Program-made: the position numbers and the translations under genes
Assembly: GCA_002315815.1 (NCBI GenBank)
Contig: DCIN01000006.1
Coordinates: 5,206 to 10,750 of the forward strand
Length of the DNA: 5,545 bases
Source: Bacteroidales bacterium UBA1725
Lineage (GTDB): Bacteria; Bacteroidota; Bacteroidia; Bacteroidales; UBA932
Direction of reading: 5' to 3'
In this document: one piece after another, positions 1-5,545 of the stretch
Layout: each line of letters opens with the position of its first letter
Numbering within the stretch: the first letter of the stretch is position 1
Notes under the pieces: generated by a model
The model's input: only the letters and a program-made list of their open reading frames with translations
The model's database searches: none
Told to the model about the DNA's origin: nothing

Positions 1-101
1 ACGAAGTCCAGATGCTCCATCCCCTCAAGATCTTTCTTAGTATAAACCGCCTTCACACCGATTTGTTCTGGGGTTTTCCAAACTATATCATTTTTTGCCA
101 T
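1..101 (-). CDS. mutB: Methylmalonyl-CoA mutase large (catalytic) subunit, N-terminal fragment
   Basis: Only the first 33 codons are present; the gene runs off the left edge. The large subunit carries the adenosylcobalamin and catalyses the succinyl-CoA / (R)-methylmalonyl-CoA rearrangement in the cytoplasm, paired with MutA. The fragment begins MAKNDIVWKTPEQIGVKAV and continues through YTKKDLEGMEHLD, which matches the conserved entry to the mutase barrel (TPE-I-VK-LYT-DLEG-EHLD). The ATG at 101-99 lies two bases after the mutA stop (106-104), so the two subunits are presumably co-translated. The start is well constrained: the same frame upstream meets a stop at 125-123, with no ATG, GTG or TTG between. 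As I recall them, many family members carry some 25-40 residues before this motif, whereas this one has about nine. No Shine-Dalgarno sequence is seen. Identity is supported by motif and position next to mutA; the rest of the protein cannot be judged. Confidence 0.93.
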   Translation of the reverse strand, partial: MAKNDIVWKTPEQIGVKAVYTKKDLEGMEHLDF

Positions 102-103
102 AA

Positions 104-1954
104 TTAGATACCGAGTTTTTGATTAAACGATTTCAAGGTCTCGAGCTGGTTTACCCTGACGTGTATGAAGTTCTCAATACCTGCGGCTTTGAGTTCTTCT
201 GCACATTCAGGATTGCCTGCTACCACGAACAATGCTCTTCCTGCAAGACAATTGTATGCAGGAATGGCATACTGAGCATATTCCTCGTCTGAAGAGCATA
301 TCACCACTATGTCGGCACCGGCCTTCATTGCAGCTTCCACACCTTCTTCAACGGTTGCGAAACCAAGGTTGTCCACAACTTTATATCCTGCGGATGCAAG
401 GAAATTACAAGAGAACTGTGCGCGTGCCTGACGCCATACAAGATTTCCAACAGTGAGCATAAAGGCAACAGGTCTCTTTGCAGCTTTCTCCGTTGAAAGA
501 CGAAGGGCCTCGAACTCAGAAGAAAGCCTGGATGTGCTTATGCCCTTGTAAGGAGCTTCCTCTTTTGTATTTGTACAATTGCAGCAGCAGGTCATAGGAA
601 CCTTGCCGCCTGAATCTTCAGTAAAGTTAGGGAACTGGTTGGTTCCGAGGATGAATTCGCGTGACTGAGCGGCCAATGTGTGACGTTTTGTATCAGAAGC
701 GACAATGTCGTCCTGAACAAGACCTTTCTTTGCACATTCAACGAGTCCACCGTTTTCCTGAACCTTGAGGAAAATCTTCCAGGCTTCGGCCGCCAGAGAA
801 TCCGTCAACACCTCTATGTAGTAGGAACCGCCGGCAGGGTCAACAACCTTGTCGAAATGAGATTCCTCCTTGAGAAGAAGCTGCTGGTTGCGGGCTATGC
901 GCTCCGAGAACTCATCCGGCTTTTCGTATGCAGCATCGAAAGGTGTCACGGTGATTGAGTTGACACCGGCGATTGCAGCGGACATTGTCTCTGTCTGGGA
1001 ACGAAGCAGATTGACATAAGAATCAAACAGAGTCATATTGTAGAAGGATGTCTTTGCGTGGATGCAGGCTTTGCAGGCTTCCTTGTCCTCTCCGGCATAT
1101 TCCTCAACAATCTTGGACCAGAGCATACGTGCAGCACGGAATTTGGCTATCTCCATAAAATAGTTTGTGCTGATGCCCATATTGAATTTGATTCTGCGGG
1201 CGATTTCGCTTCCTGCAACACCCTCTTCAGCAAGACGATTCATATACTCAGCTCCCCAAGCGAGAGAATAGCCGAGCTCCTGGACAATGTATGCCCCACT
1301 GTCGCTGAGAGCTGAACCGTTAACTGAAATAACCTTGAAATCAGGATAATTCCTGACGGTCTCAATCAGTGCCTTTCCGTCCGAAATAAGGCTTTCGGTA
1401 TCCATACCCTTCATTATCATAACCTTGATCGGGTCGAAATCGACAGAAGCATTGATGCGGGCAGGATCATAACCCTTGTCTGCGAAATAAGCGACAAGAA
1501 TTTGCGTGAGTTCCAAAGCACGCTTTGCACATACCTTGAAATTGAGCTCTACACAGTCGCAATGGATACCCTCGAGCAAAGCCTGCACATAATCTGCGCT
1601 GAGCTGATCTGCGGGAATACGAAAACCAAGCGAATCGACGCCCTTTCCGAGGACTACGAGCGCTTTCTTGTTTGCTTCTGCGGCAGAATCGCCGCAAATC
1701 TCCTGGCGGACAAACCAGTTGTTGTCACACGCCTTGTTTCCCCTTACAAAAGGAAATTCGCCCGGCTCTGAACCAAGGGTACTGAGCTTTTCCAAATCTT
1801 CTTTCATATAAAAAGGCTGTACTGAGAATCCCTCATCGGTCTTCCACACCAGCTTTTTTTGGAAATCTGCTCCCTTGAGATCGACCTGAATCTTGTCAAG
1901 CCAATCCTGACGGGTTGGAGAAGTGAATTCAGAAAATAGTTTTTTGTCTGACAT
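104..1954 (-). CDS. mutA: Methylmalonyl-CoA mutase small subunit
   Basis: This 616-residue protein is the non-catalytic partner of MutB in the heterodimeric mutase, and its length is normal for small subunits. The N-terminus (residues 8-50) has the family pattern of a Trp-containing helix, LKGADF and WKTDEGFSVQPFY. A TIM-barrel-like domain follows to about residue 430, including GTNQFPNF at 437-444 just after it. A linker leads to a degenerate B12-binding-like fold at about 494-616. That C-terminal domain has no DxHxxG cobalamin-binding motif; NLVWRQARAQF at about 504-514 occupies the equivalent place. This loss is usual for the small subunit and separates it from MutB. An odd feature is a cysteine cluster in the linker (C456, C457, C458, C460). 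The gene follows meaB after a 30-base A/T-rich gap and ends two bases before mutB. The start at 1954 gives the expected N-terminal arm, and no Shine-Dalgarno sequence is visible. Confidence 0.95.
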   Translation of the reverse strand: MSDKKLFSEFTSPTRQDWLDKIQVDLKGADFQKKLVWKTDEGFSVQPFYMKEDLEKLSTLGSEPGEFPFVRGNKACDNNWFVRQEICGDSAAEANKKALVVLGKGVDSLGFRIPADQLSADYVQALLEGIHCDCVELNFKVCAKRALELTQILVAYFADKGYDPARINASVDFDPIKVMIMKGMDTESLISDGKALIETVRNYPDFKVISVNGSALSDSGAYIVQELGYSLAWGAEYMNRLAEEGVAGSEIARRIKFNMGISTNYFMEIAKFRAARMLWSKIVEEYAGEDKEACKACIHAKTSFYNMTLFDSYVNLLRSQTETMSAAIAGVNSITVTPFDAAYEKPDEFSERIARNQQLLLKEESHFDKVVDPAGGSYYIEVLTDSLAAEAWKIFLKVQENGGLVECAKKGLVQDDIVASDTKRHTLAAQSREFILGTNQFPNFTEDSGGKVPMTCCCNCTNTKEEAPYKGISTSRLSSEFEALRLSTEKAAKRPVAFMLTVGNLVWRQARAQFSCNFLASAGYKVVDNLGFATVEEGVEAAMKAGADIVVICSSDEEYAQYAIPAYNCLAGRALFVVAGNPECAEELKAAGIENFIHVRVNQLETLKSFNQKLGI

Positions 1955-1984
1955 TTTGAGTATTGTTATTTAATCTGAAATAAT

Positions 1985-3076
1985 CTATCTGATAAGTTTG
2001 TAATATTCATCCAGAAGTGAATGTGCGGCGGTAAAAGGTGTCATCTGCCCGTTCCAAACAGATTCTTCGGCCTGATTGATGCGAATCTCCATCCTGTTAT
2101 AGAAATCTCCGAGAATCGCTGATTCTATGGTCTCTTTCATCCAGTAATTGTTCTGCCTACGACGACGGATGTCGAAATGCCCATTGGCCTTCACAAAGTC
2201 AATGTAGGAGAAAATCATTTCGAATATCTCCTTTATCCCGCTGCCGTTAAGCCCGGAGTAGGTAAGAACCCGGCGTGTCCAGCCGCTTTCGGGCGCAGGG
2301 AAGAAATGAAAGGCGTTGCGCAGTTGTATTGCAGAAAGGTTGCAGGCATCAACATTGTCTCCGTCGCATTTGTTGATGACAATTCCGTCAGCCATTTCCA
2401 TAATTCCCCGTTTGATGCCCTGAAGCTCGTCACCGGCACCGGAGAGTTGGATTACAAGGAAGAAATCCACCATAGACTGGCAGGCCGTTTCACTTTGGCC
2501 GACGCCTACTGTCTCGATGAAAATTTTGTCATAGCCTGCAGCTTCGCATAGCAGAACTGTTTCCCTTGTCTTCCGGGCGACACCGCCCAAACTGCCGGCC
2601 GACGGGCTTGGACGTATGAATGCATCCCTGCGTTGTACAAGGGTTTCCATACGAGTCTTGTCTCCGAGTATGCTGCCTTTGCCGAACTCTGATGAAGGGT
2701 CGATGGCCAGTACGGCCAGTTTCCCACCGTAATTGTCCAGCAGATGAACACCGAACTTGTCTATTGACGTACTCTTGCCCGCTCCCGGCACACCGCTTAT
2801 ACCGATGCGCACCGACCTGCCACTGAGAGGAAGGCATTTCTCGATTACTTCCTGCGCCTTGGCATAGTGGTCCGGGTTGGTACTTTCCACAAGGGTCACC
2901 GCCTGAGAGAGGACAGTTATGTCCCCTTTTGCTATGCCCTCGACCATTTCTGCCACTGACAGTTCGTTGCGGCGGAAACTGTTCTTTGTAAGGTAGGGAT
3001 TGACTGCAGGCGGCTGCGCAATTCCTTTATTTACCGCAAGCCCTTTGTAGGCTTCATCGTTTTCGGGATGTTGCAT
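1985..3076 (-). CDS. meaB: Methylmalonyl-CoA mutase-associated G-protein chaperone (MeaB/ArgK/MMAA family)
   Basis: This 363-residue P-loop GTPase belongs to the G3E family. Relatives bind methylmalonyl-CoA mutase, use GTP to gate transfer of adenosylcobalamin from the adenosyltransferase, and protect the mutase from inactivation. Visible motifs are the Walker A GVPGAGKS (95-102), DPSS (126-129), SILGDKTRM (135-143), RPSPSAGSLGGVARKT (155-170), the switch-region motif ETVGVGQSE (188-196), the GDELQGIKRG segment corresponding to the mutase-responsive switch III (about 215-224), and the base-recognition NKCD (235-238). A roughly 90-residue helical N-terminal part and a helical C-terminal region likely used for dimerisation complete the protein. 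The gene sits between pduO and mutA, exactly between cofactor maker and client. It begins 13 bases after the adenosyltransferase stop. The old ArgK name (arginine transport kinase) does not fit this context. The GTPase core looks intact. Confidence 0.95.
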   Translation of the reverse strand: MQHPENDEAYKGLAVNKGIAQPPAVNPYLTKNSFRRNELSVAEMVEGIAKGDITVLSQAVTLVESTNPDHYAKAQEVIEKCLPLSGRSVRIGISGVPGAGKSTSIDKFGVHLLDNYGGKLAVLAIDPSSEFGKGSILGDKTRMETLVQRRDAFIRPSPSAGSLGGVARKTRETVLLCEAAGYDKIFIETVGVGQSETACQSMVDFFLVIQLSGAGDELQGIKRGIMEMADGIVINKCDGDNVDACNLSAIQLRNAFHFFPAPESGWTRRVLTYSGLNGSGIKEIFEMIFSYIDFVKANGHFDIRRRRQNNYWMKETIESAILGDFYNRMEIRINQAEESVWNGQMTPFTAAHSLLDEYYKLIR

Positions 3077-3089
3077 ATTCCCAAGGCTT

Positions 3090-3647
3090 CTATAGAATCG
3101 TATCAGCTATGCCCGCTTCGGCGTTGATCTTGCGTGATAGAGCAAAAAGGAGGTCGGAGAGGCGGTTGAGATACATAAGTACTCCATTGCTGTCGTATTC
3201 GGTCCGGCTTTCACGAAGAAATGTCACCACGCGCCGTTCAACCCTCCTGCATACGGTTCTGCATACCTGACATTGACAGGATGCGGGGTTTCCGACAGGG
3301 AGGATGAAGCATTTGAGAGGTGGCAGGCTGCTGTCAATGGAGTCAATCTCATTCTCAAGAGCCTTGATTTCTTCGGAAAACGACCTTTCTGCTCCGGGGC
3401 AGGCAATGACGCCTCCAAGTGCGAACAGTTCCCGGATAATCCTTTCAAACAGCGGCTTGTAATACGAAACTCTGCGAATGGCAGGTATATTGCCTTCCGC
3501 AGAGCATATCGCATTCAGAAAAGAGATTTGCGAACTCAATTCATCCACATCTCCGTACGCTTCCACTCGAGCATCATCTTTGGACACCCGTTTACCGTCC
3601 GACAGGGATGTTTTTCCACTATCTCCTTTCTTTGTATAAAGAGACAT
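3090..3647 (-). CDS. PduO-type ATP:cob(I)alamin adenosyltransferase
   Basis: This 185-residue protein is the usual size for a single-domain PduO/MMAB-type enzyme, which moves the adenosyl group of ATP onto cob(I)alamin and normally works as a trimer. The N-terminal ATP-phosphate loop is present (YTKKGDSGKTSL, residues 4-15), followed by RVSKDDARVEAYGDVDEL (20-37). The C-terminal signature is CRTVCRRVERRVV (129-141) and YLNRLSDLLFALSR (159-172), with the Arg/Arg/Glu residues of the ATP site kept. The segment before it is unusual: ILPVGN replaces the common LPGG-type loop. The His found near this point in many relatives (LH or CH before the CR) is Gln in SCQCQVC (123-129), which adds closely spaced cysteines (C124, C126, C129, C133). 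Its start overlaps the epimerase stop by one base (TAATG) after a purine-rich AAAAGAAGAAG stretch. It presumably supplies adenosylcobalamin to MutAB through MeaB. Family assignment is firm; full activity is inferred. Confidence 0.92.
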   Translation of the reverse strand: MSLYTKKGDSGKTSLSDGKRVSKDDARVEAYGDVDELSSQISFLNAICSAEGNIPAIRRVSYYKPLFERIIRELFALGGVIACPGAERSFSEEIKALENEIDSIDSSLPPLKCFILPVGNPASCQCQVCRTVCRRVERRVVTFLRESRTEYDSNGVLMYLNRLSDLLFALSRKINAEAGIADTIL

Positions 3648-3649
3648 TA
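3645..3649 (-). other. TAATG stop/start overlap, epimerase to adenosyltransferase
   Basis: The epimerase stop TAA (3649-3647) shares one base with the adenosyltransferase ATG (3647-3645), the same arrangement as at the carrier/beta junction. The preceding coding bases are purine-rich (AAAAGAAGAAG), which could help ribosome rebinding. This ties a pathway enzyme to cofactor synthesis at the level of translation. The overlap is seen directly; coupling is inferred. Confidence 0.85.
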
Positions 3650-4057
3650 CTTCTTCTTTTCACAAAGTTCAGTGAGGATGCTTTGTGTAGCCTTCGGATG
3701 AAGGAAGGCAATATTCATCCCGTCAGCACCTGCTCTAGGAGCGGCATCTATGGTACGGATTGACTTCTCTCCGCACTCGGCGAGGGCATTTGCAACGCCA
3801 TCCTCAACGGCATAGGCCATATGGTGGAATCCGGGGCCTCTTGTCTCAAGGAACTTTGCCACTGTGCTGTCAGGGCTTGTGGGCTCGAGAAGCTCGAGCT
3901 TTGTATCTCCGACCTTGAGGAAGGCAGTCTTGACTTTCTGGTCTGCGACCTCTTCCGTCTTGTAACATTCGAAACCAAGCACGTTCTCATAGAAAGGGAG
4001 TGCCTCTTCTATGCTGTTGACGGCGATGCCAATGTGTTCGATATGTGATATTTTCAT
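3647..4057 (-). CDS. mce: Methylmalonyl-CoA epimerase
   Basis: This 136-residue glyoxalase-fold (VOC) metalloenzyme interconverts (R)- and (S)-methylmalonyl-CoA. It links the mutase, which makes the R form, to the decarboxylase, which uses the S form. Two beta-alpha-beta-beta-beta modules are recognisable. Candidate metal ligands and catalytic residues are H8 in HIEHIGIAV, E55 in KLELLEP, the H78-H79 pair in GFHHMAY, and E130 near the C-terminus in LTEL. FLHPK (118-122) is also typical of the family. The frame stays open upstream to 4153, but the ATG at 4057 was chosen because MKISHIEHIGIAV is the normal start of the family; the extra 32 codons would overlap the decarboxylase gene and have no family resemblance. 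The stop overlaps the adenosyltransferase start. A 61-base spacer with an imperfect tandem repeat lies upstream. Identity is strongly supported by sequence and context. Confidence 0.95.
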   Translation of the reverse strand: MKISHIEHIGIAVNSIEEALPFYENVLGFECYKTEEVADQKVKTAFLKVGDTKLELLEPTSPDSTVAKFLETRGPGFHHMAYAVEDGVANALAECGEKSIRTIDAAPRAGADGMNIAFLHPKATQSILTELCEKKK

Positions 4058-4076
4058 AATACTGTTGGATTTGTAA

Positions 4077-4104
4077 AATTGTCTGTCTGAATTGTATCGT
4101 CTGA
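4077..4104 (-). repeat. Imperfect tandem repeat in the leader of the epimerase gene
   Basis: The 61-base spacer between the beta subunit and epimerase genes is the longest in the window. Read on the minus strand it holds two adjacent 14-base units, TCAGACGATACAAT and TCAGACAGACAATT, which share TCAGAC and an ACAAT end with a one-base offset. The repeat ends 19 bases before the epimerase ATG at 4057. I see no hairpin strong enough to call a terminator and no convincing Bacteroidota promoter (TTG with TAnnTTTG) here. It could be a small duplication without function or a binding or RNA-processing site. Confidence 0.4.
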
Positions 4105-4118
4105 CTAAGTTGAAACGT

Positions 4119-5279
4119 CTATCCGAGGAATCCCAGAAGAATACCTGCAGCAACCGCTGATCCTATGACTCCTGCCACATTCGGTGCCATTGCGTGCATA
4201 AGCAGGTGGTTGCCGGGGTCACATTCAAGTCCAACGACCTCAGATACTCGTGCACTGTCAGGCACCGCCGATACTCCGGCATTTCCGATGAGAGGATTGA
4301 TCTTATGTCCTTCTTTGCAGAAAAGATTCATAAACTTCACGAACAACACTCCGCAGGTCGTGGCAATGACGAATGAGAGAAGACCGAGTCCGAAAATTTT
4401 TATTGAATTACCGGTTATGAATACGTCAGCCTGAGTGGACGCTCCTACTGTCAGACCGATAAGAGTGGTGACTACGTCAATGAGCGGACCTCTTGCAGTT
4501 TCAGCAAGACGGCGTGTGACTCCCGATTCCTTAAGAAGGTTTCCGAAGAAGAGCATTCCCAACAGCGGAAGACCTGACGGAACGATGAAAGCCGTACAAA
4601 TGAATCCTATGATAGGGAAGATAATCTTTTCTTTCTGTGATACCACACGTGGAGGGGCCATTCTTATCAACCTCTCTTTTTTTGTGGTAAGCAGAAGCAT
4701 AATAGGCTTCTGGATGACAGGTACAAGAGCCATATAAGAATATGCCGATACTGCGATGGCTCCCATAAGTTCAGGAGCAAGACGGCCGCTGAGGAAGATG
4801 GCCGTAGGACCGTCCGCGCCTCCGATAATGCCGATGGCTCCAGCCTCGCTGGGAGTGAAACCAAACAGAAGCGCAAGGAGATATGCTCCGAAAATACCAC
4901 ATTGTGCGGCTGCTCCAATAAGAATCAGTCGAGGCTGTGATATCAGTGCGGAGAAGTCAGTCATAGCACCGATGCCGAGGAATATCAGAGGCGGATACCA
5001 TCCCTGTTTGACTCCCTGGTAGAGAATGTTCATAACTGAACCTTGCTCATATATGCCCACCTGCAGTCCGAGACCTGTGTCAGGATTCATAAACAGAGGG
5101 ATGTTTCCCAGAACCATACCGAATCCGATAGGGACAAGCAGCAATGGTTCCCAATGTTTGACAACTCCCAGAGTGATGAAAATCAGACCTATCAGTATCA
5201 TTACCAGATGCTGCCAGGTGCAGTTCGCAAATCCGGTGAATTGCCAGAATTGCTGAAGACTGTCAATAATATTAGTCAT
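4119..5279 (-). CDS. Sodium-pumping biotin-dependent decarboxylase, beta subunit (methylmalonyl-CoA / oxaloacetate decarboxylase type)
   Basis: This 386-residue integral membrane protein decarboxylates carboxybiotin on the carrier subunit and couples this to Na+ export. About nine to eleven hydrophobic segments are visible (for example around 24-44, 118-142, 170-198, 264-284, 292-316 and 362-386). GGADGP (153-158) holds the conserved Asp (D156, matching D203 of Klebsiella OadB), and AYSYMALVP (179-187) contains a Tyr, Y182, at the spacing of its Y229. The C-terminal signature from NPLIGNAGVS to PDSAR supplies N328, G332, S337 and R344, at the spacing of the Klebsiella N373/G377/S382/R389 set. 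All listed coupling residues are therefore present. The sequence alone does not separate the oxaloacetate, glutaconyl-CoA and methylmalonyl-CoA forms; the epimerase and mutase genes next door favour methylmalonyl-CoA (mmdB-like). The start overlaps the biotin carrier stop by one base, suggesting coupled synthesis of two subunits of one complex. Confidence 0.93.
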   Translation of the reverse strand: MTNIIDSLQQFWQFTGFANCTWQHLVMILIGLIFITLGVVKHWEPLLLVPIGFGMVLGNIPLFMNPDTGLGLQVGIYEQGSVMNILYQGVKQGWYPPLIFLGIGAMTDFSALISQPRLILIGAAAQCGIFGAYLLALLFGFTPSEAGAIGIIGGADGPTAIFLSGRLAPELMGAIAVSAYSYMALVPVIQKPIMLLLTTKKERLIRMAPPRVVSQKEKIIFPIIGFICTAFIVPSGLPLLGMLFFGNLLKESGVTRRLAETARGPLIDVVTTLIGLTVGASTQADVFITGNSIKIFGLGLLSFVIATTCGVLFVKFMNLFCKEGHKINPLIGNAGVSAVPDSARVSEVVGLECDPGNHLLMHAMAPNVAGVIGSAVAAGILLGFLG

Positions 5280-5281
5280 TA
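5277..5281 (-). other. TAATG stop/start overlap, biotin carrier to beta subunit
   Basis: The TAA stop of the biotin carrier (5281-5279) shares one base with the ATG of the beta subunit (5279-5277). Such overlaps commonly allow a terminating ribosome to restart on the next gene. Here it would link production of two subunits of one membrane complex. The overlap is seen directly; coupling is inferred. Confidence 0.85.
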
Positions 5282-5545
5282 TGCGATAGTTGCTACGTTG
5301 GCTCCTTCAAGGATTGAATCGCCCTTGTTCACGAAAATGGCCGTGACTGTTCCATCGAACTCTGAAAGAATCTCGTTCTCCATTTTCATAGCCTCGAGGA
5401 CTGCAATCTTCTGGCCTCTCTTCACTGCCTGGCCTTCCTTTACGTCAATGCTGATTATCACGCCGGGAAGAGGGCTGGTGATGGTCTTTCCGCCGCCGGG
5501 AGCCGCTGCCTTAGGAGCTGCAGATGCAGGAGCAGCCTGTGCAAC
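5279..5545 (-). CDS. Biotin carrier subunit of the sodium-pumping decarboxylase, C-terminal part
   Basis: The frame is open to the right edge and 88 residues are visible. The first 20 or so form an Ala/Pro/Gly-rich flexible linker (VAQAAPASAAPKAAAPGGGK). A complete biotinyl domain follows from TSPLPGV to the C-terminus, with EAMKMEN at 51-57; K54 (codon 5386-5384) is the predicted biotin attachment site, 34 residues from the end as is usual. The biotin swings between a carboxyltransferase subunit and the membrane beta subunit encoded immediately downstream. A GTG at 5461-5459 is not the start, because it falls inside the PLPGV motif and would delete the first strand. The 5' end is outside the window. 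Bacteroidales stand-alone carriers of this type are about 140 residues, so roughly 50 may be missing, but the C-terminus of a larger alpha subunit is not excluded. Context supports a methylmalonyl-CoA decarboxylase carrier (mmdC-like). Confidence 0.92.
   Translation of the reverse strand, partial: VAQAAPASAAPKAAAPGGGKTITSPLPGVIISIDVKEGQAVKRGQKIAVLEAMKMENEILSEFDGTVTAIFVNKGDSILEGANVATIA

Noticed and set aside
104..480. Loss of the DxHxxG cobalamin-binding motif in the MutA C-terminal domain
   Set aside because: This is the normal state of the small subunit in heterodimeric mutases; the large subunit binds the cofactor.
1853..1859. A-AAA-AAG slippery heptamer near the start of mutA (with similar A-runs at the very start of mutA and mutB)
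   Set aside because: The full-length frame already gives the normal protein, I noted no accompanying stem-loop, and A-rich Lys codons near the start are common.
1955..1984. A/T-rich 30-base gap before mutA as a possible promoter
   Set aside because: No TTG plus TAnnTTTG pair at suitable spacing is visible, and A/T-rich leaders without Shine-Dalgarno are ordinary start sites in Bacteroidota.
2177..2551. 124-codon open frame on the plus strand, antisense to meaB, and other plus-strand frames across the window
   Set aside because: They mirror the strongly conserved minus-strand genes, have no recognisable domain, and have no start signals or spacing like the real genes.
4058..4153. A 32-codon N-terminal extension of the epimerase frame
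   Set aside because: It overlaps the end of the beta subunit gene, shows no family resemblance, and the ATG at 4057 gives the standard start of the family.
5459..5461. GTG as a possible start of the biotin carrier
   Set aside because: The frame stays open to the window edge and the residues before it (Ala/Pro linker and SPLPG) are normal parts of the biotinyl protein; this GTG encodes the Val of PLPGV.
1..5545. Cobalamin riboswitch, tRNA, insertion sequence, CRISPR array or internal terminator
   Set aside because: The coding density leaves at most 61 bases between genes, and no matching conserved boxes, inverted repeats or hairpin-plus-T-run were seen in those gaps.

Overview
All seven genes in this window lie on the minus strand and read right to left. 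They form one tightly packed segment of a succinate-to-propionate (methylmalonyl-CoA) operon. In transcription order they are: the C-terminal part of a biotin carrier subunit (5545-5279, cut by the right edge), the beta subunit of a sodium-pumping decarboxylase (5279-4119), methylmalonyl-CoA epimerase (4057-3647), a PduO-type cob(I)alamin adenosyltransferase (3647-3090), the MeaB/ArgK-type G-protein chaperone (3076-1985), the small subunit of methylmalonyl-CoA mutase (1954-104), and the first 33 codons of the mutase large subunit (101-1, cut by the left edge).

The likely source is an anaerobic, propionate-forming Bacteroidales/Bacteroidota species. This rests on close protein resemblance from memory (especially the MeaB and biotin carrier proteins), a heterodimeric MutA/MutB mutase, start codons with no clear Shine-Dalgarno sequence, and mid-range base composition. 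No search was run, so the genus is not assigned.

The genes fit one pathway. Succinyl-CoA is isomerised to (R)-methylmalonyl-CoA by MutAB. The epimerase converts this to the (S) form. A biotin-dependent decarboxylase (carrier plus membrane beta subunit here; carboxyltransferase and probably a small gamma-type membrane subunit expected beyond the right edge) releases CO2 and propionyl-CoA and exports Na+. The adenosyltransferase makes the adenosylcobalamin that MutAB needs, and MeaB gates its loading and protects the mutase. Enzyme, cofactor supply, chaperone and energy-conserving pump are therefore together.

Gene junctions are very short: two one-base TAATG overlaps and gaps of 2, 13, 30 and 61 bases. 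No internal promoter, terminator, riboswitch, tRNA, mobile element or CRISPR array was seen. No stretch over 300 bases lacks a gene. I do not see an undescribed system. The points most worth checking are a mutase large subunit that starts unusually close to its catalytic core, a four-cysteine cluster in the MutA linker, and an altered active-site segment in the adenosyltransferase.
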